Shown here: piece by piece, positions 44,717 to 57,951 of the stretch
How the letters are laid out: each line of letters begins with the position of its first letter
Numbering within the stretch: the first letter of the stretch is position 1
From: Arminella tubonensis
GTDB taxonomy: Bacteria; Pseudomonadota; Alphaproteobacteria; Rhizobiales; Rhizobiaceae
NCBI RefSeq assembly: GCF_003240585.1
Contig: NZ_PCDP01000035.1
Location: forward strand, 186,001 to 250,000
Reading direction: 5' to 3'
DNA: 64,000 bases
The notes under the pieces: generated by a model
Database searches by the model: none
Seen by the model: only the letters and a program-made list of their open reading frames with translations
What the model was told of the DNA's origin: nothing
Made by a program: the position numbers and the translations under genes

Positions 44717-45928
44717 ATGACAATGACCGCAACAGCCCCCTGGACGATCGAAAAGCCCACTGCGATGCTCGTTCTGGCCGACGGCACGGTGATCGAAGGC
44801 AAGGGCATCGGCGCGACCGGCAAGGTCCAGGCCGAAGTCTGCTTCAACACCGCACTGACGGGTTATCAGGAAATCCTGACCGACCCATCATATCTCGGCC
44901 AAATCGTCACCTTCACCTTCCCGCATATCGGCAATGTCGGCACCAACGAGGAAGACATCGAAGACCTGACGCCTGCGGCGCGCCACGGCGCTGTCGGCGT
45001 CATCTTCAAGGCTGACATCACCGATCCATCAAACTATCGCGCAGCGAAACATCTCGACGCCTGGCTGAAGGCCCGCGGCATCATCGGCATGTGCGGCATC
45101 GACACCCGCGCTCTCACCGCCTGGATCCGCGAGAACGGCATGCCGAACGCCGTCATCGCCCATGACCCGAGCGGCGTTTTCGATATCGATCAGTTGAAGA
45201 CCGATGCAAAGGCCTGGAGCGGTCTCGAAGGCCTCGACCTTGCCAAGCAGGCGACCTCGGGCCAGTCGTCGCAATGGGCGCAGACCCCCTGGGTCTGGAA
45301 CGAAGGCTACGGCGCGCTTGGCAACGACGAGGCGAAATACCACGTCGTCTGCCTTGACTACGGCGTAAAGCGCAACATCCTGCGCCTCTTCGCCGGCCTC
45401 GACTGCAAGGTCACGGTCCTGCCGGCAACGGCCAGTACCGAAGACGTTCTTGGCCTGAAGCCGGACGGTATCTTCCTGTCGAACGGCCCGGGAGACCCGG
45501 CGGCGACTGGCGAGTATGCCGTGCCCGTCATCAAGGACCTGATCGACAGCGAGATCCCGCTCTTTGGTATCTGCCTCGGCCACCAGATGCTGGGCCTCGC
45601 GCTCGGCGCAAGGACCGCCAAGATGCACCAGGGCCACCACGGGGCCAATCATCCCGTCAAGGACCACACAACGGGGAAAGTCGAGATCGTCTCGATGAAC
45701 CACGGCTTCGCGGTCGACTCGAATTCGCTGCCTGAAGGTGTTGAAGAGACTCACATTTCGCTCTTCGACGGCTCGAACTGCGGCCTGCGCCTTTCCGGCA
45801 AGCCGGTATTCTCCGTCCAGCACCACCCCGAAGCCTCCCCCGGCCCGCAGGACAGCCACTACCTCTTCCGCCGCTTCGTCAATCTGGTCCGCGAAAAGAA
45901 GGGCGAGCCGGCACTTGCCGAACGCTAG
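44717..45928 (+). CDS. carA: Carbamoyl-phosphate synthase small subunit
   Basis: A 403-residue glutamine amidotransferase subunit that transfers ammonia to CarB for carbamoyl phosphate (arginine and pyrimidine synthesis). The N-terminal CPSase_sm_chain domain (LVLADGTVIEGKG, FNTALTGYQEILTDPSY) is followed by a class I amidotransferase: IFLSNGPGDP, the catalytic Cys in FGICLGHQMLGLALG, and HHPEASPGP with the His/Glu dyad. Start at MTMTATAPW; the second ATG (44723) is also possible. A hairpin 5' (44450-44480) may be regulatory. A terminator follows. CarB lies about 6 kb downstream, not adjacent. Confidence 0.97.
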   Translation: MTMTATAPWTIEKPTAMLVLADGTVIEGKGIGATGKVQAEVCFNTALTGYQEILTDPSYLGQIVTFTFPHIGNVGTNEEDIEDLTPAARHGAVGVIFKADITDPSNYRAAKHLDAWLKARGIIGMCGIDTRALTAWIRENGMPNAVIAHDPSGVFDIDQLKTDAKAWSGLEGLDLAKQATSGQSSQWAQTPWVWNEGYGALGNDEAKYHVVCLDYGVKRNILRLFAGLDCKVTVLPATASTEDVLGLKPDGIFLSNGPGDPAATGEYAVPVIKDLIDSEIPLFGICLGHQMLGLALGARTAKMHQGHHGANHPVKDHTTGKVEIVSMNHGFAVDSNSLPEGVEETHISLFDGSNCGLRLSGKPVFSVQHHPEASPGPQDSHYLFRRFVNLVREKKGEPALAER

Positions 45929-45956
45929 GCCCGAGCTACCAATCTCGTAGAAGGTC

Positions 45957-45990
45957 AAGCCCCGGCTGATATGCAGCCCGGGGCTTTTCT
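45957..45990 (+). terminator. Rho-independent terminator of carA
   Basis: AAGCCCCGG pairs with CCGGGGCTT, extended by a few inner pairs, followed by TTCT. It separates carA from the convergent MATE gene. Confidence 0.85.
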
Positions 45991-46028
45991 ATGGGCCAGA
46001 AACGTTAAGTTCGATCACGGCCGCCCAA

Positions 46029-47426
46029 TCAACCGGCCGCCTTCTCCAGCCCCAGCAGCACATAGAACCGGACGCAAAGCATCACAGCCGCGGAGCCGAG
46101 GCCGAGGAGGAAGCCGAGCCAGATGCCGATGCCGCCGAAGCCCAAGGGGAAGGCGAGCAGCCAGGCGAGGAAGAAGCCGATGGGCCAATAGGCGATCAGT
46201 GCCATGATCATCGGCACGCGCGCATCCTTGAGGCCGCGAAGCAAGCCATTGGCAATCGCCTGCAAGCCGTCGACCAGCTGGAACAGGCCGGCAACCACGA
46301 TCAGCGGCGCGGCATAGGCAAGCACCTGCGGAGCTTCCAGCGACGTAACATCGAGAAACCAGCTCGCGAGGAACGTTGGCATGGTGGCAAACAGGATGCT
46401 GCCGATGATCGAGATCGAGCACGAAACGATCAGCACCGCGATCGCCGCCCGCGTCAGCCCGAAATAATCTCCCCGCCCATGGGCCACGCCGACGCGCACG
46501 GTTGCTGCCTGTGCAAGCCCGAGCGGGATCATGAAGGCGATAGAAGCCCATTGCAGGGCGATGCCGTGTGCGGCAAGCTCGATGGTGCCGATACGCCCCA
46601 TCAGCAGCGAGGCAGCCGTGAACAGGCTGACTTCCGCAAGCACGGTGACGCTGATCGGCAGTCCGAGACGGATCACTTCCCACAGCGCGTGCCAGTCGGG
46701 ACGCCAGAGCCGCACGAAGATCTCATAGCGGCGCGTATCGTCGCGCGTCTGTACATAGGCGACAATGAAGAGGAAGCCGGCAGTCTGCACGGCAAGCGAG
46801 ACAATCGCCGCACCGCGGATCCCGAGAGCGGGCATGCCGAAGTGGCCAAGCACCAGCCCGTATGCCAGAAGTGCGTTCATCACCAGCATGGCGATGGTGA
46901 CATAGAGGATGATGCCGGCGCGGCCGATCGCGCTGACCAAAGCCCTGATGACGTTGTAGAGCAGCCCCGGAAGCACCGCGAAGTGACCGATCGCGATATA
47001 GTCGCCGGCAAGCTTTGCCACCTCAGGCTTCTGGCCCGCGGCCAGCAATATCCCCTCGGCATTGAAGAACACCGGCTGCATCAGCAGCCAGTAGATCGTC
47101 ACGACCCATAGGCCCATGCGCATGGCGCGTCGCACGCTGACAATATCGCCGCGCCCATAGGCTTGAGCCACCATCGGGACGACCGCAATGGCAAAGCCGG
47201 AGCCGAAGATCAGTATCGTGAAGAGGAACTGCGCCGACAGCACCATCGCCGCAAGCTGCTCCGCCCCGAGGCGGCCGACGATCATCACGTCGGTCGTGTT
47301 GATGCCAAGCTGGGCCAGCTGCGCACCGATCAACGGAATGCCAAGCGCTAGCGTGGCGCGAAAATGCGCGGGCCAGGAATTGCTGTTTTCACGCGCGAAC
47401 GTGCGCGCATCGATAGGCGTATCCAT
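46029..47426 (-). CDS. MATE-family multidrug efflux protein (NorM-like)
   Basis: A 465-residue inner-membrane exporter with about 12 helices. The first half has LALGIPLIGAQLAQLGIN and DVMIVGRLGAEQLAAMVLSA, and the second half has the repeated IRLGLPISVTVLAEVSLFTA, the two-fold pattern of MATE antiporters driven by sodium or protons. Substrates such as drugs or secondary metabolites are not predictable. Convergent with carA, and about 150 bases downstream of the TetA-like gene on the same strand. The ribosome-binding site is weak. Confidence 0.92.
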   Translation of the reverse strand: MDTPIDARTFARENSNSWPAHFRATLALGIPLIGAQLAQLGINTTDVMIVGRLGAEQLAAMVLSAQFLFTILIFGSGFAIAVVPMVAQAYGRGDIVSVRRAMRMGLWVVTIYWLLMQPVFFNAEGILLAAGQKPEVAKLAGDYIAIGHFAVLPGLLYNVIRALVSAIGRAGIILYVTIAMLVMNALLAYGLVLGHFGMPALGIRGAAIVSLAVQTAGFLFIVAYVQTRDDTRRYEIFVRLWRPDWHALWEVIRLGLPISVTVLAEVSLFTAASLLMGRIGTIELAAHGIALQWASIAFMIPLGLAQAATVRVGVAHGRGDYFGLTRAAIAVLIVSCSISIIGSILFATMPTFLASWFLDVTSLEAPQVLAYAAPLIVVAGLFQLVDGLQAIANGLLRGLKDARVPMIMALIAYWPIGFFLAWLLAFPLGFGGIGIWLGFLLGLGSAAVMLCVRFYVLLGLEKAAG

Positions 47427-47573
47427 GTCGGAATCTCGTCATTAAGCCGCGCGAAATTGGCCAGCGGGGTCTGCGCGGAAGTTCCGCCAATACCGCAAGA
47501 AGGCCGATAAAGCCAGTCCGCGGCCTGCATTTGATGAAGAATTCATCAGGTCATCAATTTTTCTGATGACTTT

Positions 47574-48815
47574 TTAAGCTGCGTCGAAGACTTCGGTGAC
47601 TTTGCTGGCACGCACCTTCCAGGCGAACACGGCAAAGGCGACCGCGATGAAGCTGCCCGCCATGGCATAGGGCGCACCGGCAAATGCGAAGGGTGCGCTC
47701 GGTCCGGTGAAATAGCCGAACAGCTGCGTGAAGATCAGCGGCCCGACGATCGTGGTGATGCTGCCAAGGCTCGTCAGGGCTCCCTGTAGCTCCCCTTGCG
47801 CCGACGGAGGCACCTTGGCCGCGGCCAGACTTCGCAATGGCGGATCCGCGACGCCTTCCAGCGCTGTCGCTATGATCACCGCATAGACCATCCATCCCTG
47901 CCAGGCGAGCGCAAAACCCGCGAAACCCGTTGCGCAGAAAGCGAGACCCACGAGCGCCGTCTTCCATTCGCCAAGCACCGGCACCAGCCGCGGCAAGATG
48001 AAGCCCATGACGACGGCGCTGCCGATGCCGAATATCCCGAGCGAAAGCCCGATCTCCCCTTCGCTCCAGCCATAGCGATAGACGGCGACGAAAGGCCAGA
48101 CCGCGGGATAGACGGAATGCGCCAGCCAATAGAGAAACATGACAAGCCCGATCCAGCCGATCCCCGAATAGGACCGCATCTGCTTCAGTGCGCCGAGCGG
48201 GTTGGCCCGCGAAAGCTCGAAGCGCCTGCGATTTTTACGCTCCAGCGTTTCCGGCAACATGAAGCAAGCCAGTATGAAGTTGAGCAGCGAGACGGCCGCC
48301 GCACCGTAGAAAGGCACGCGCGGACCGAATTCACCAAGGACGCCGCCGATGACAGGCCCGAGCACGAAGCCGGTGCCGAATGCCATTCCGATCAGGCCGA
48401 AGTTCTTCGACCGGTTCTCGTCGTTGCTGATATCGGCGATATAGGCCGAGCAGGTAGCAAAGCTCGCGCCGCTGATGCCCGCCAGAACCCGGCCGACGAA
48501 CAGCATCCAGTAGCTGACGGCAACCGCGCAAATGAGGTTGTCGACCGCAAACGTCAGCACCGAGGCAAGCAGGATCGGGCGCCGGCCGAAGCGATCACTG
48601 AGATTGCCGATCAATGGCGCAAAGAGAAACTGCATCCCGGCATAGACCAGCAAAAGCCAGCCGCCATCGACCGCTGCCTCGCTGACCGAGCCGCCGGTCA
48701 ACTGCTCCAGATAGGCCGGCAGCACCGGCATGATGATGGCGATACCGATGACGTCGAGAAACAGGATGACGAAAACAAGAAACAGGCCGCGCCGAACGAA
48801 TTTGGGATCGATCAT
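47574..48815 (-). CDS. MFS transporter, TetA-like
   Basis: A 413-residue major facilitator resembling the class of tetracycline/H+ antiporters. MIDPKFVRRGLFLVFVILFL opens helix 1, the motif A loop is LIGNLSDRFGRRPILLASVL, motif B/C-like GRVLAGISGASFATCSAYIA and FVLGPVIGGVLGEFG follow, and the second half has QGELQGALTSLGSITTIVGP, all like TetA proteins. Clinical tetracycline resistance should not be assumed. I chose ATG 48815 over 48848 because AAAAGGCTGG lies about ten bases upstream and the protein then starts as TetA does. Confidence 0.9.
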   Translation of the reverse strand: MIDPKFVRRGLFLVFVILFLDVIGIAIIMPVLPAYLEQLTGGSVSEAAVDGGWLLLVYAGMQFLFAPLIGNLSDRFGRRPILLASVLTFAVDNLICAVAVSYWMLFVGRVLAGISGASFATCSAYIADISNDENRSKNFGLIGMAFGTGFVLGPVIGGVLGEFGPRVPFYGAAAVSLLNFILACFMLPETLERKNRRRFELSRANPLGALKQMRSYSGIGWIGLVMFLYWLAHSVYPAVWPFVAVYRYGWSEGEIGLSLGIFGIGSAVVMGFILPRLVPVLGEWKTALVGLAFCATGFAGFALAWQGWMVYAVIIATALEGVADPPLRSLAAAKVPPSAQGELQGALTSLGSITTIVGPLIFTQLFGYFTGPSAPFAFAGAPYAMAGSFIAVAFAVFAWKVRASKVTEVFDAA

Positions 48816-49101
48816 GGAAACCAGCCTTTTGATGGGCTCCATCTCCATGAAGAGACAGAACGGGAACGGCGTCGGGGATACTTCAATAATCAAAACGGCG
48901 GACAGAAACAATACGTGAACAAGTCAAAGTTGTTGATCCAGCCAACGAAATTATTGATCAATGAACGGAACATTGCGGGAAACTACGGCCGGAATCGCCA
49001 ATAGGTCCCATCTCTCCCCCGGCTGCACGGGTCCAAAGGGCGGGTCGAGACCTGAGGCTCGACCCGGTTGGCTAAGGTGAGGAGCTTCCCCGTCTACACA
49101 A

Positions 49102-50028
49102 TCAAATCGGGTTCGAGAATGTGTCACAGGAAGTCAGCTTGCCGCTATCGAAGCCCTGCTTGAACCATCTGACGCGTTGTGCCGACGTTCCATGGTTGAA
49201 GCTTTCCGGCACGACATAGCCCTGGCTCTTCTTCTGCAGGGTATCATCACCGATCTGTTGGGCGGCATTCAGCGCCTCGCCAAGGTCGCCAGCGTCGAGG
49301 ATGCCCTTCTGCTGGGTGAACTTGCCCCAGATCCCCGCGAAGCAGTCGGCCTGGAGTTCGACTTTCACCGACATCTTGTTGCTGTCCGCGTCGCTCATCT
49401 GCTGGCGCATCTGGTTAACCTTCGGCAGGATGCCGAGAAGGTTCTGCACATGATGGCCGACCTCATGGGCGACGACATAGGCCTGCGCGAAATCGCCGGA
49501 CGCGCCAAGCTGGTTCTTCATCTGCTTGAAGAAGGCCATGTCGAGATAGACCTTGTGATCGCCCGGGCAATAGAACGGGCCCGATGCCGCCGATGCGAGA
49601 CCGCAGGCAGAATCGATGCGATTTGAGAACAGAACCAGCTTGGGGTCTTCATAGGTCTTCCCCATGGATTTGAAGATGCCCTGCCAGGTATCTTCCGTCT
49701 CGGCCAGCACCACGCCAACGAACGCTTTCGTCTCGTCGTCGGCAGGATTGCTTGGACCTGAGCTGCTCTGCTCGTAGCCGGCCCCACCTGTACTGCTGCC
49801 ACCCTGGTCGAGTATCTGCAGCATATCGATGCCCATAGCCTTGAGGATAAGGTAGATCACAACCAGCACGATGATCGTGCCAATGCTCATCCCGCCGCCG
49901 GCACGACGCATGCCGCCAGAGGGAAATCCCATACCGCCGCCATCTCCGCCGAACGGACCTAATCCGCCGCCGGACGAACCGCGCTCATCTTCGATATTGT
50001 CGGACTGACGACGTCCCTTCCAATCCAT
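49102..50028 (-). CDS. ypfJ: Membrane-anchored zinc metallopeptidase, YpfJ-type
   Basis: A 308-residue protein of the Zn_peptidase (PF04228) family. It begins MDWKGRRQSDNIEDERG, the usual family start, then a Gly-rich stretch and one membrane helix (IGTIIVLVVIYLILKAMGI). The catalytic zinc motif HEVGHHVQN (HEXXH) lies near residue 200, and VELQADCFAGIWG supplies further conserved residues. Role unknown, perhaps envelope protein turnover. GGGAGGTGC precedes the ATG. It stands alone. Confidence 0.93.
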   Translation of the reverse strand: MDWKGRRQSDNIEDERGSSGGGLGPFGGDGGGMGFPSGGMRRAGGGMSIGTIIVLVVIYLILKAMGIDMLQILDQGGSSTGGAGYEQSSSGPSNPADDETKAFVGVVLAETEDTWQGIFKSMGKTYEDPKLVLFSNRIDSACGLASAASGPFYCPGDHKVYLDMAFFKQMKNQLGASGDFAQAYVVAHEVGHHVQNLLGILPKVNQMRQQMSDADSNKMSVKVELQADCFAGIWGKFTQQKGILDAGDLGEALNAAQQIGDDTLQKKSQGYVVPESFNHGTSAQRVRWFKQGFDSGKLTSCDTFSNPI

Positions 50029-50123
50029 AAAGCACCTCCCGGCGATGCGCTGAAGCTATTTCTACCTGCCACAAGTTATATATCCGCACGTCGCCGGAAA
50101 GCCAGTTGTGTCAGGCGATTGTC

Positions 50124-50615
50124 TCAAATCAGCTGCCGTTGCGCCCGTCCCCGGCTCCAGGCGAGCCAGACCACAAAACCGACGATCACGCACAGAATGA
50201 CGATCGGAAGTATTTCGCCACCACTGAAAACGACCTTGTTCATGATCCGCCCGGGAATGAGCGTGAACAGCCCGGCAATGCCGATGCCGCCGAAATAGAG
50301 GCCAGTGACGGTCTTGCGGTGCCGCTCGATGTCATGACGTCGCGCCGCGGAATACGCCTGCCAGCTCGCGTAAAGCACATAGATGGACAGCAGGTGTATC
50401 GGGCTGAACCGATAAAACATGTTGAGCTCATGGATGAAGAAGCTAGACAGCGCCGTGATCACCATCAGCGCCAGCCAGATCTTGCCGAGCAACCGATGCA
50501 CCGGCGTACCCTTCCGCCGCAAGAGGAGATAGGCTCCGAGAACAGCCGCGGGAACGACCGCCATCACGTGGATCTTGATGGCGAGCGAGGCATCGAGAAG
50601 CGGTTCGAGCGTCAT
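50124..50615 (-). CDS. DUF2306 membrane protein
   Basis: A 163-residue membrane protein with four hydrophobic helices. The DUF2306 pattern is visible: IKIHVMAVVPAAVLGAYLLL, GTPVHRLLGKIWLALMVITA, SIYVLYASWQAYSAARRHDI, with the conserved His residues (KIH, PVH, RRHDIERH) that in related proteins could bind haem or metal. Function unknown. ATG 50615 (MTLEPLLDASL) is chosen over a GTG 15 codons upstream. Confidence 0.82.
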   Translation of the reverse strand: MTLEPLLDASLAIKIHVMAVVPAAVLGAYLLLRRKGTPVHRLLGKIWLALMVITALSSFFIHELNMFYRFSPIHLLSIYVLYASWQAYSAARRHDIERHRKTVTGLYFGGIGIAGLFTLIPGRIMNKVVFSGGEILPIVILCVIVGFVVWLAWSRGRAQRQLI

Positions 50616-50768
50616 GGCTGAATATCCGGTTAAATGCAGCGAGCTCTGACATTGCACCATATCGCTTCAAGACGAAACGTCGAATGAGATAACAAGCGGA
50701 AACGCTTGACGCGACTCCGCTTTTTGCGATCCATGGGCGGGAGGATTTACGGCTGGAGGAAACCACCA

Positions 50769-51797
50769 ATGAGAGCAGTTCGCCTGGAATCAGTGGGCAA
50801 TATCTTCCTGCGCGAGGTCGAAAAACCAGTTGCAGGACCGGGAGAACTTCTCGTGCGCATCGAGGTGTGCGGCATCTGCGGCACCGACCGGCATCTGTTT
50901 CTGGGTGAGTTTCCCTCAAAACCGCCCGTCACCCTCGGCCACGAATTTTCCGGCATCGTCGAGGCTGTCGGCGCCGACACGCCGGGTTTTCGCGTTGGAA
51001 TGCGCGTCACCGGCGATCCCAACATTGCCTGCGGCCGTTGTGTCCACTGTCAGCGTGGCCGCATCAATCTCTGCGAAAACCTTCGAGCAATCGGTATCCA
51101 TCGCGACGGCGGCTTTGCGGAATATGTGGTGCTTCCGATCAAGCAGGCGTTCGAGCTGCCTCTCGATCTCGACCCGCTCCATGGCGCTTTCTGCGAACCC
51201 CTCGCCTGCTGCCTGCACGGCATCGATCTGGCCGAGATAAAGGCGGGCTCCTCAGTCGTAGTCCTTGGCGGCGGCGTCATCGGCCTGCTGGTTGTCCAAT
51301 TGGCGAGGCTTGCCGGCGCCACATCAGTGGTTCTCGTCACCCGCCACCCGGGAAAGCGGCGTCTCGCCGAAACGTTGGGAGCAACCGCCTCCATCGATCC
51401 GGGCGCAAGCGATGCCATTAACGCGATAACTGCAAAAGACGGCCTCCTGCCTGGCGGTGCCGATGTCGTCATCGAATGCGCCGGCGTCGCCGAAACCACT
51501 AGGCAATCGACCCGCATGGCAAGGTCGGGAGGCACAGTCGTGGTCCTCGGCGTCATGCCGCAGGGCGAAAAGATCGAGATCGAACCATTCGACATCCTCT
51601 TCCGGGAATTGAAGGTCCTCGGTTCGTTCATCAACCCCTTCACCCACCGCCGCGCCGCCGAACTTATCGCCTCGGGAACCATCAAGGTGGCACCGTTGAT
51701 TTCGCAAAAGATCGGTCTGAAGGACTTGTCCGAAGCGGTCGCCCACCCGCCTCGATCAGGCGATATCAAGGTGCTGGTCCTCCCCGGTTTGTCATAG
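50769..51797 (+). CDS. Zinc-dependent alcohol dehydrogenase, polyol/sorbitol type
   Basis: A 342-residue medium-chain dehydrogenase. Catalytic zinc ligands: CGICGTDRHLF and GHEFSG; structural zinc loop: CGRCVHCQRGRINLC; NAD site: VVVLGGGVIGLLVVQLARLA. The arrangement is like sorbitol, arabitol or 2,3-butanediol dehydrogenases; the substrate is open. ATG 50769 follows a GGAGGAAACC site; upstream codons in the same frame lack one. It stands between the DUF2306 gene (divergent) and carB. Confidence 0.9.
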   Translation: MRAVRLESVGNIFLREVEKPVAGPGELLVRIEVCGICGTDRHLFLGEFPSKPPVTLGHEFSGIVEAVGADTPGFRVGMRVTGDPNIACGRCVHCQRGRINLCENLRAIGIHRDGGFAEYVVLPIKQAFELPLDLDPLHGAFCEPLACCLHGIDLAEIKAGSSVVVLGGGVIGLLVVQLARLAGATSVVLVTRHPGKRRLAETLGATASIDPGASDAINAITAKDGLLPGGADVVIECAGVAETTRQSTRMARSGGTVVVLGVMPQGEKIEIEPFDILFRELKVLGSFINPFTHRRAAELIASGTIKVAPLISQKIGLKDLSEAVAHPPRSGDIKVLVLPGLS

Positions 51798-51965
51798 CGA
51801 TCCACAGGTCGAGGGATTCCTGTCGATTCCGCGATTTATGGGGTTCCGTTTGCAAAAACATTTGCCTATAAGCCGCTTCTAGCCTTTTGAGATGCAGAGT
51901 GCGCGCCCGGCCGGTGGAAAACACCCTGGCCGGTTTTTCGCGCACGCGGAAAATGGATAGAGATT

Positions 51966-55451
<3,486 letters not shown>

Positions 55452-55620
55452 GGCTGGGCAACGCGGAGTCCCGAGGCGATCGTTAAGCCCTCATCGTCAG
55501 GTGCCTAGGCCACAGGCCGAAGCCTCGAACGACGAGGGCGCTTGCTCGGCGGCCCAACCCGAGATTGCATCATTTGCCCTTACGTGATATCGCTTCCCCA
55601 CGGCATGATCGGGGGCGGGC

Positions 55621-56883
55621 ATGGCCAAGAACATCGTCATTCTTTTTGACGGAACGTCGAACGAGATTTCGGCAGATCGCACCAATATCCTCAGATTGTT
55701 CGGCGTGCTCAATCGCACCGAGAACCAGATCGTTTATTACGATCCCGGCGTTGGCACCTTCGGCGCCGCCAACGCATGGTCGAATGCTTACCGCAAGACT
55801 GTTGAGATCTGGGGACTGGCGACCGGCTGGGGCCTCGATCAGAACGTCAAGGACGCCTACCGCTTCGTCGTCGAAAATTATGACCACGGGCCGCTGGACG
55901 GATATGGCAAGTCGACCGGCGAAGGCGATCGCCTCTATATCTTCGGCTTTAGCCGCGGAGCGTACTCGGCGCGTGTCCTCGCCGGCTTCATTCATGCCCT
56001 CGGCCTGATGAGCACCTTCCATCTCAATCTGATCGACTACGCCTATAATACCTACAAGGGCATCAGCCAAAGCGAACAGCAGGACGATACGCCGCTCGCC
56101 GTTGCCGACCAACATGCTCCTTCCGCATTTGCGACGATGCGCCTCTACGAGCGGACCCTGAAAACATTTCGCCCGCCCATCAAGCTGCTCGGCCTTTTCG
56201 ACACCGTGTCGTCGGTAATCACATCCGGAAAATGGTTTCCCCAGCTCGAAACGCTGCCTTTCACCCGTCACAATCCGAGCGTCGAATGCATACGGCAGGC
56301 GCTTGCGATCGACGAACGGCGGACAATGTTCAATCCACTCCCCTGGGCACTCGACCAGCCATACTGGGGAGGCCCATTCCGCCCGCCGGTAGAGAGACAG
56401 CAAAACGCCAAGGAAGTCTGGTTCTCAGGCGTCCACGGCGATGTCGGCGGCGGCTATCCGGAAAAGCAAAGTGCCGCCGTCAAGATTCCGCTTGCCTGGA
56501 TGATCGCGGAGACGAGACCATTCGGTCTCGACTACAACACGGAAACCGTGGACGAAATCGTTCTCGGTGAGAAGCCCGGCAAGAGCTACGTTCGGCTGGA
56601 TTCGCTCGGAGAACTGCATGACTCGATGAACTTCGCCTGGCGAGTCCTCGAATATCTGCCGCGCCGCGTGCCGGAAACCTCCTGGCGCCGAAGACGCAAT
56701 CCCAGGGGATATTATCTGCCGATGGCCGACCGCCGTCTCATCCCCGAGGGAGCGACCGTCCACCAATCCGTACTGGATCGCCGGGAACGAGCATCCCCAG
56801 ACGCACCTTATGCGCCCCCCAACCTCCCAATCGCCTTCAATATCGAGCCGTGGTCGAACGACGACCATTCTACCAAGCCCTGA
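55621..56883 (+). CDS. DUF2235 alpha/beta-hydrolase (Tle1-like)
   Basis: A 420-residue protein of the DUF2235 family, alpha/beta hydrolases that include the type VI secretion phospholipase Tle1. The start VILFDGTSNEISADRTNILR is typical. The nucleophile elbow is IFGFSRGAYSARVLAG (Gly-x-Ser-x-Gly, Ser near residue 104). Asp and His candidates occur in LLGLFDTVSSV and GVHGDVGGGYPE. No T6SS genes are nearby and there is no signal peptide, so the location and substrate are open. A relatively isolated gene after carB. Confidence 0.88.
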   Translation: MAKNIVILFDGTSNEISADRTNILRLFGVLNRTENQIVYYDPGVGTFGAANAWSNAYRKTVEIWGLATGWGLDQNVKDAYRFVVENYDHGPLDGYGKSTGEGDRLYIFGFSRGAYSARVLAGFIHALGLMSTFHLNLIDYAYNTYKGISQSEQQDDTPLAVADQHAPSAFATMRLYERTLKTFRPPIKLLGLFDTVSSVITSGKWFPQLETLPFTRHNPSVECIRQALAIDERRTMFNPLPWALDQPYWGGPFRPPVERQQNAKEVWFSGVHGDVGGGYPEKQSAAVKIPLAWMIAETRPFGLDYNTETVDEIVLGEKPGKSYVRLDSLGELHDSMNFAWRVLEYLPRRVPETSWRRRRNPRGYYLPMADRRLIPEGATVHQSVLDRRERASPDAPYAPPNLPIAFNIEPWSNDDHSTKP

Positions 56884-56888
56884 TCCCC

Positions 56889-57101
56889 TTACCGCATCAA
56901 GCTGCGCACGCTTGCCAAGTCGTCACGGAAGCGGGCCGACGCCTCGTGCTTGCGCCCTTCGCCCGGAATACGCAGCAGATAGGATGGATGGACCGGCCCC
57001 GGCCTGACCAAGCCCATTTCGCGGTCGAGCCACCAGCGGCAATAGCGAACTTCCCCCATATTGGGATTCCGATGGATGCGACGTTTGCCACGCGATTCCA
57101 T
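56889..57101 (-). CDS. Small basic hypothetical protein, tentative
   Basis: A 70-residue frame starting MESRGKRRIHRNPNMGEV with Trp-Trp and several Arg and Tyr residues (RYCRWWLDREMGLVRPG). The composition looks protein-like, and GGGCGG is six bases ahead of the ATG, but other frames in this stretch are open as well. No family recognised. It is convergent with the DUF2235 gene and divergent from greA. Confidence 0.3.
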   Translation of the reverse strand: MESRGKRRIHRNPNMGEVRYCRWWLDREMGLVRPGPVHPSYLLRIPGEGRKHEASARFRDDLASVRSLMR

Positions 57102-57390
57102 CCAAGACCGCCCGATTTTGCGGAGTTTCGGTTCGACGTTCCACTCGAGGCGCAGGAAGCGTCATACTTGGCGGCACCTGACAGAATGGCGAGACGTTCG
57201 TTCAGCGACTTCCTCATCTTTCTGTTCGCTATATGTTCTTTTGCACCCAGTCAGGAACGCTCCAGCCAAAACCGCCGTCGCCCCGAATCTCCATGAGGTC
57301 CAAAATCGCACCTGTGCAGATTTCCATGCGAATTTTCTGGAAATTTGGCAAAATGATCTGATATAAGGGACCGAATGATGACTATTGCAC

Positions 57391-57426
57391 GGTTCCGAAG
57401 TTCCGCTTCGGGACCTGTTTTCTTTT
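57391..57426 (+). promoter_or_regulatory. Attenuator-like hairpin in the greA leader
   Basis: GGTTCCGAAG pairs with CTTCGGGACC around TTCCG, with one G-U pair, and is followed by TGTTTTCTTTT, ending 43 bases before the greA start. It looks like an intrinsic terminator in the 5' leader. In E. coli the greA leader also has terminators that yield the GraL RNA; this parallel is only by position. The segment 56884-57468 otherwise holds only the tentative small gene on the other strand. Confidence 0.5.
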
Positions 57427-57468
57427 GTGTCCGCACCAGAGCGGCACGGGGAGTGAAGGACAGGAAAA

Positions 57469-57945
57469 ATGGTTGATAAGGTACCGATGACGCCGAACGG
57501 GTACGTCAAGCTGCAGGAAGAGCTGCGCTGGCGTCAGCAGGAAGAACGCCCGCGAATCATCGAAGCAATTTCGGAAGCCCGCGCCCATGGTGACCTCTCC
57601 GAAAATGCCGAGTACCACGCCGCGAAGGAAGCCCAGAGCCACAACGAAGGCCGCATCGGCGAAGTCGAGGACCTTGTTGCTCGCGCCGAGGTCATCGACC
57701 TGTCGAAGATGTCGGGCTCGAAGATCAAGTTTGGCGCCAAGGTCAAGCTGATGGACGAGGATTCGGAAGAAGAGAAGAACTACCAGATCGTCGGCGACCA
57801 GGAAGCCGACGTGAAGGCGGGCCGCATCTCCATTTCCTCCCCGATCGCCCGCGCGCTGATAGGCAAGGAAGTCGGCGACAGCATCGAGGTCAATGCTCCA
57901 GGCGGCTCAAAGGCTTACGAAATCCTTGCCGTTTCCTGGGGCTGA
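57469..57945 (+). CDS. greA: Transcription elongation factor GreA
   Basis: A 158-residue factor that rescues backtracked RNA polymerase by stimulating transcript cleavage. The N-terminal coiled coil ([40 protein letters not shown]) holds the conserved Asp-Leu-Ser-Glu-Asn-Ala-Glu-Tyr tip; the C-terminal FKBP-like domain has [20 protein letters not shown]. The length equals other GreA proteins. AGGA precedes the ATG. A possible attenuator lies in its leader. The lpsB start follows six bases after the stop. Confidence 0.97.
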   Translation: MVDKVPMTPNGYVKLQEELRWRQQEERPRIIEAISEARAHGDLSENAEYHAAKEAQSHNEGRIGEVEDLVARAEVIDLSKMSGSKIKFGAKVKLMDEDSEEEKNYQIVGDQEADVKAGRISISSPIARALIGKEVGDSIEVNAPGGSKAYEILAVSWG

Positions 57946-57951
57946 TCGCCC

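Noticed and set aside
47550..47575. Short stem GTCATCA/TGATGAC followed by T residues
   Set aside because: The T run is on the plus strand whereas the adjoining genes are on the minus strand; the 7-bp stem is too weak to call a terminator.
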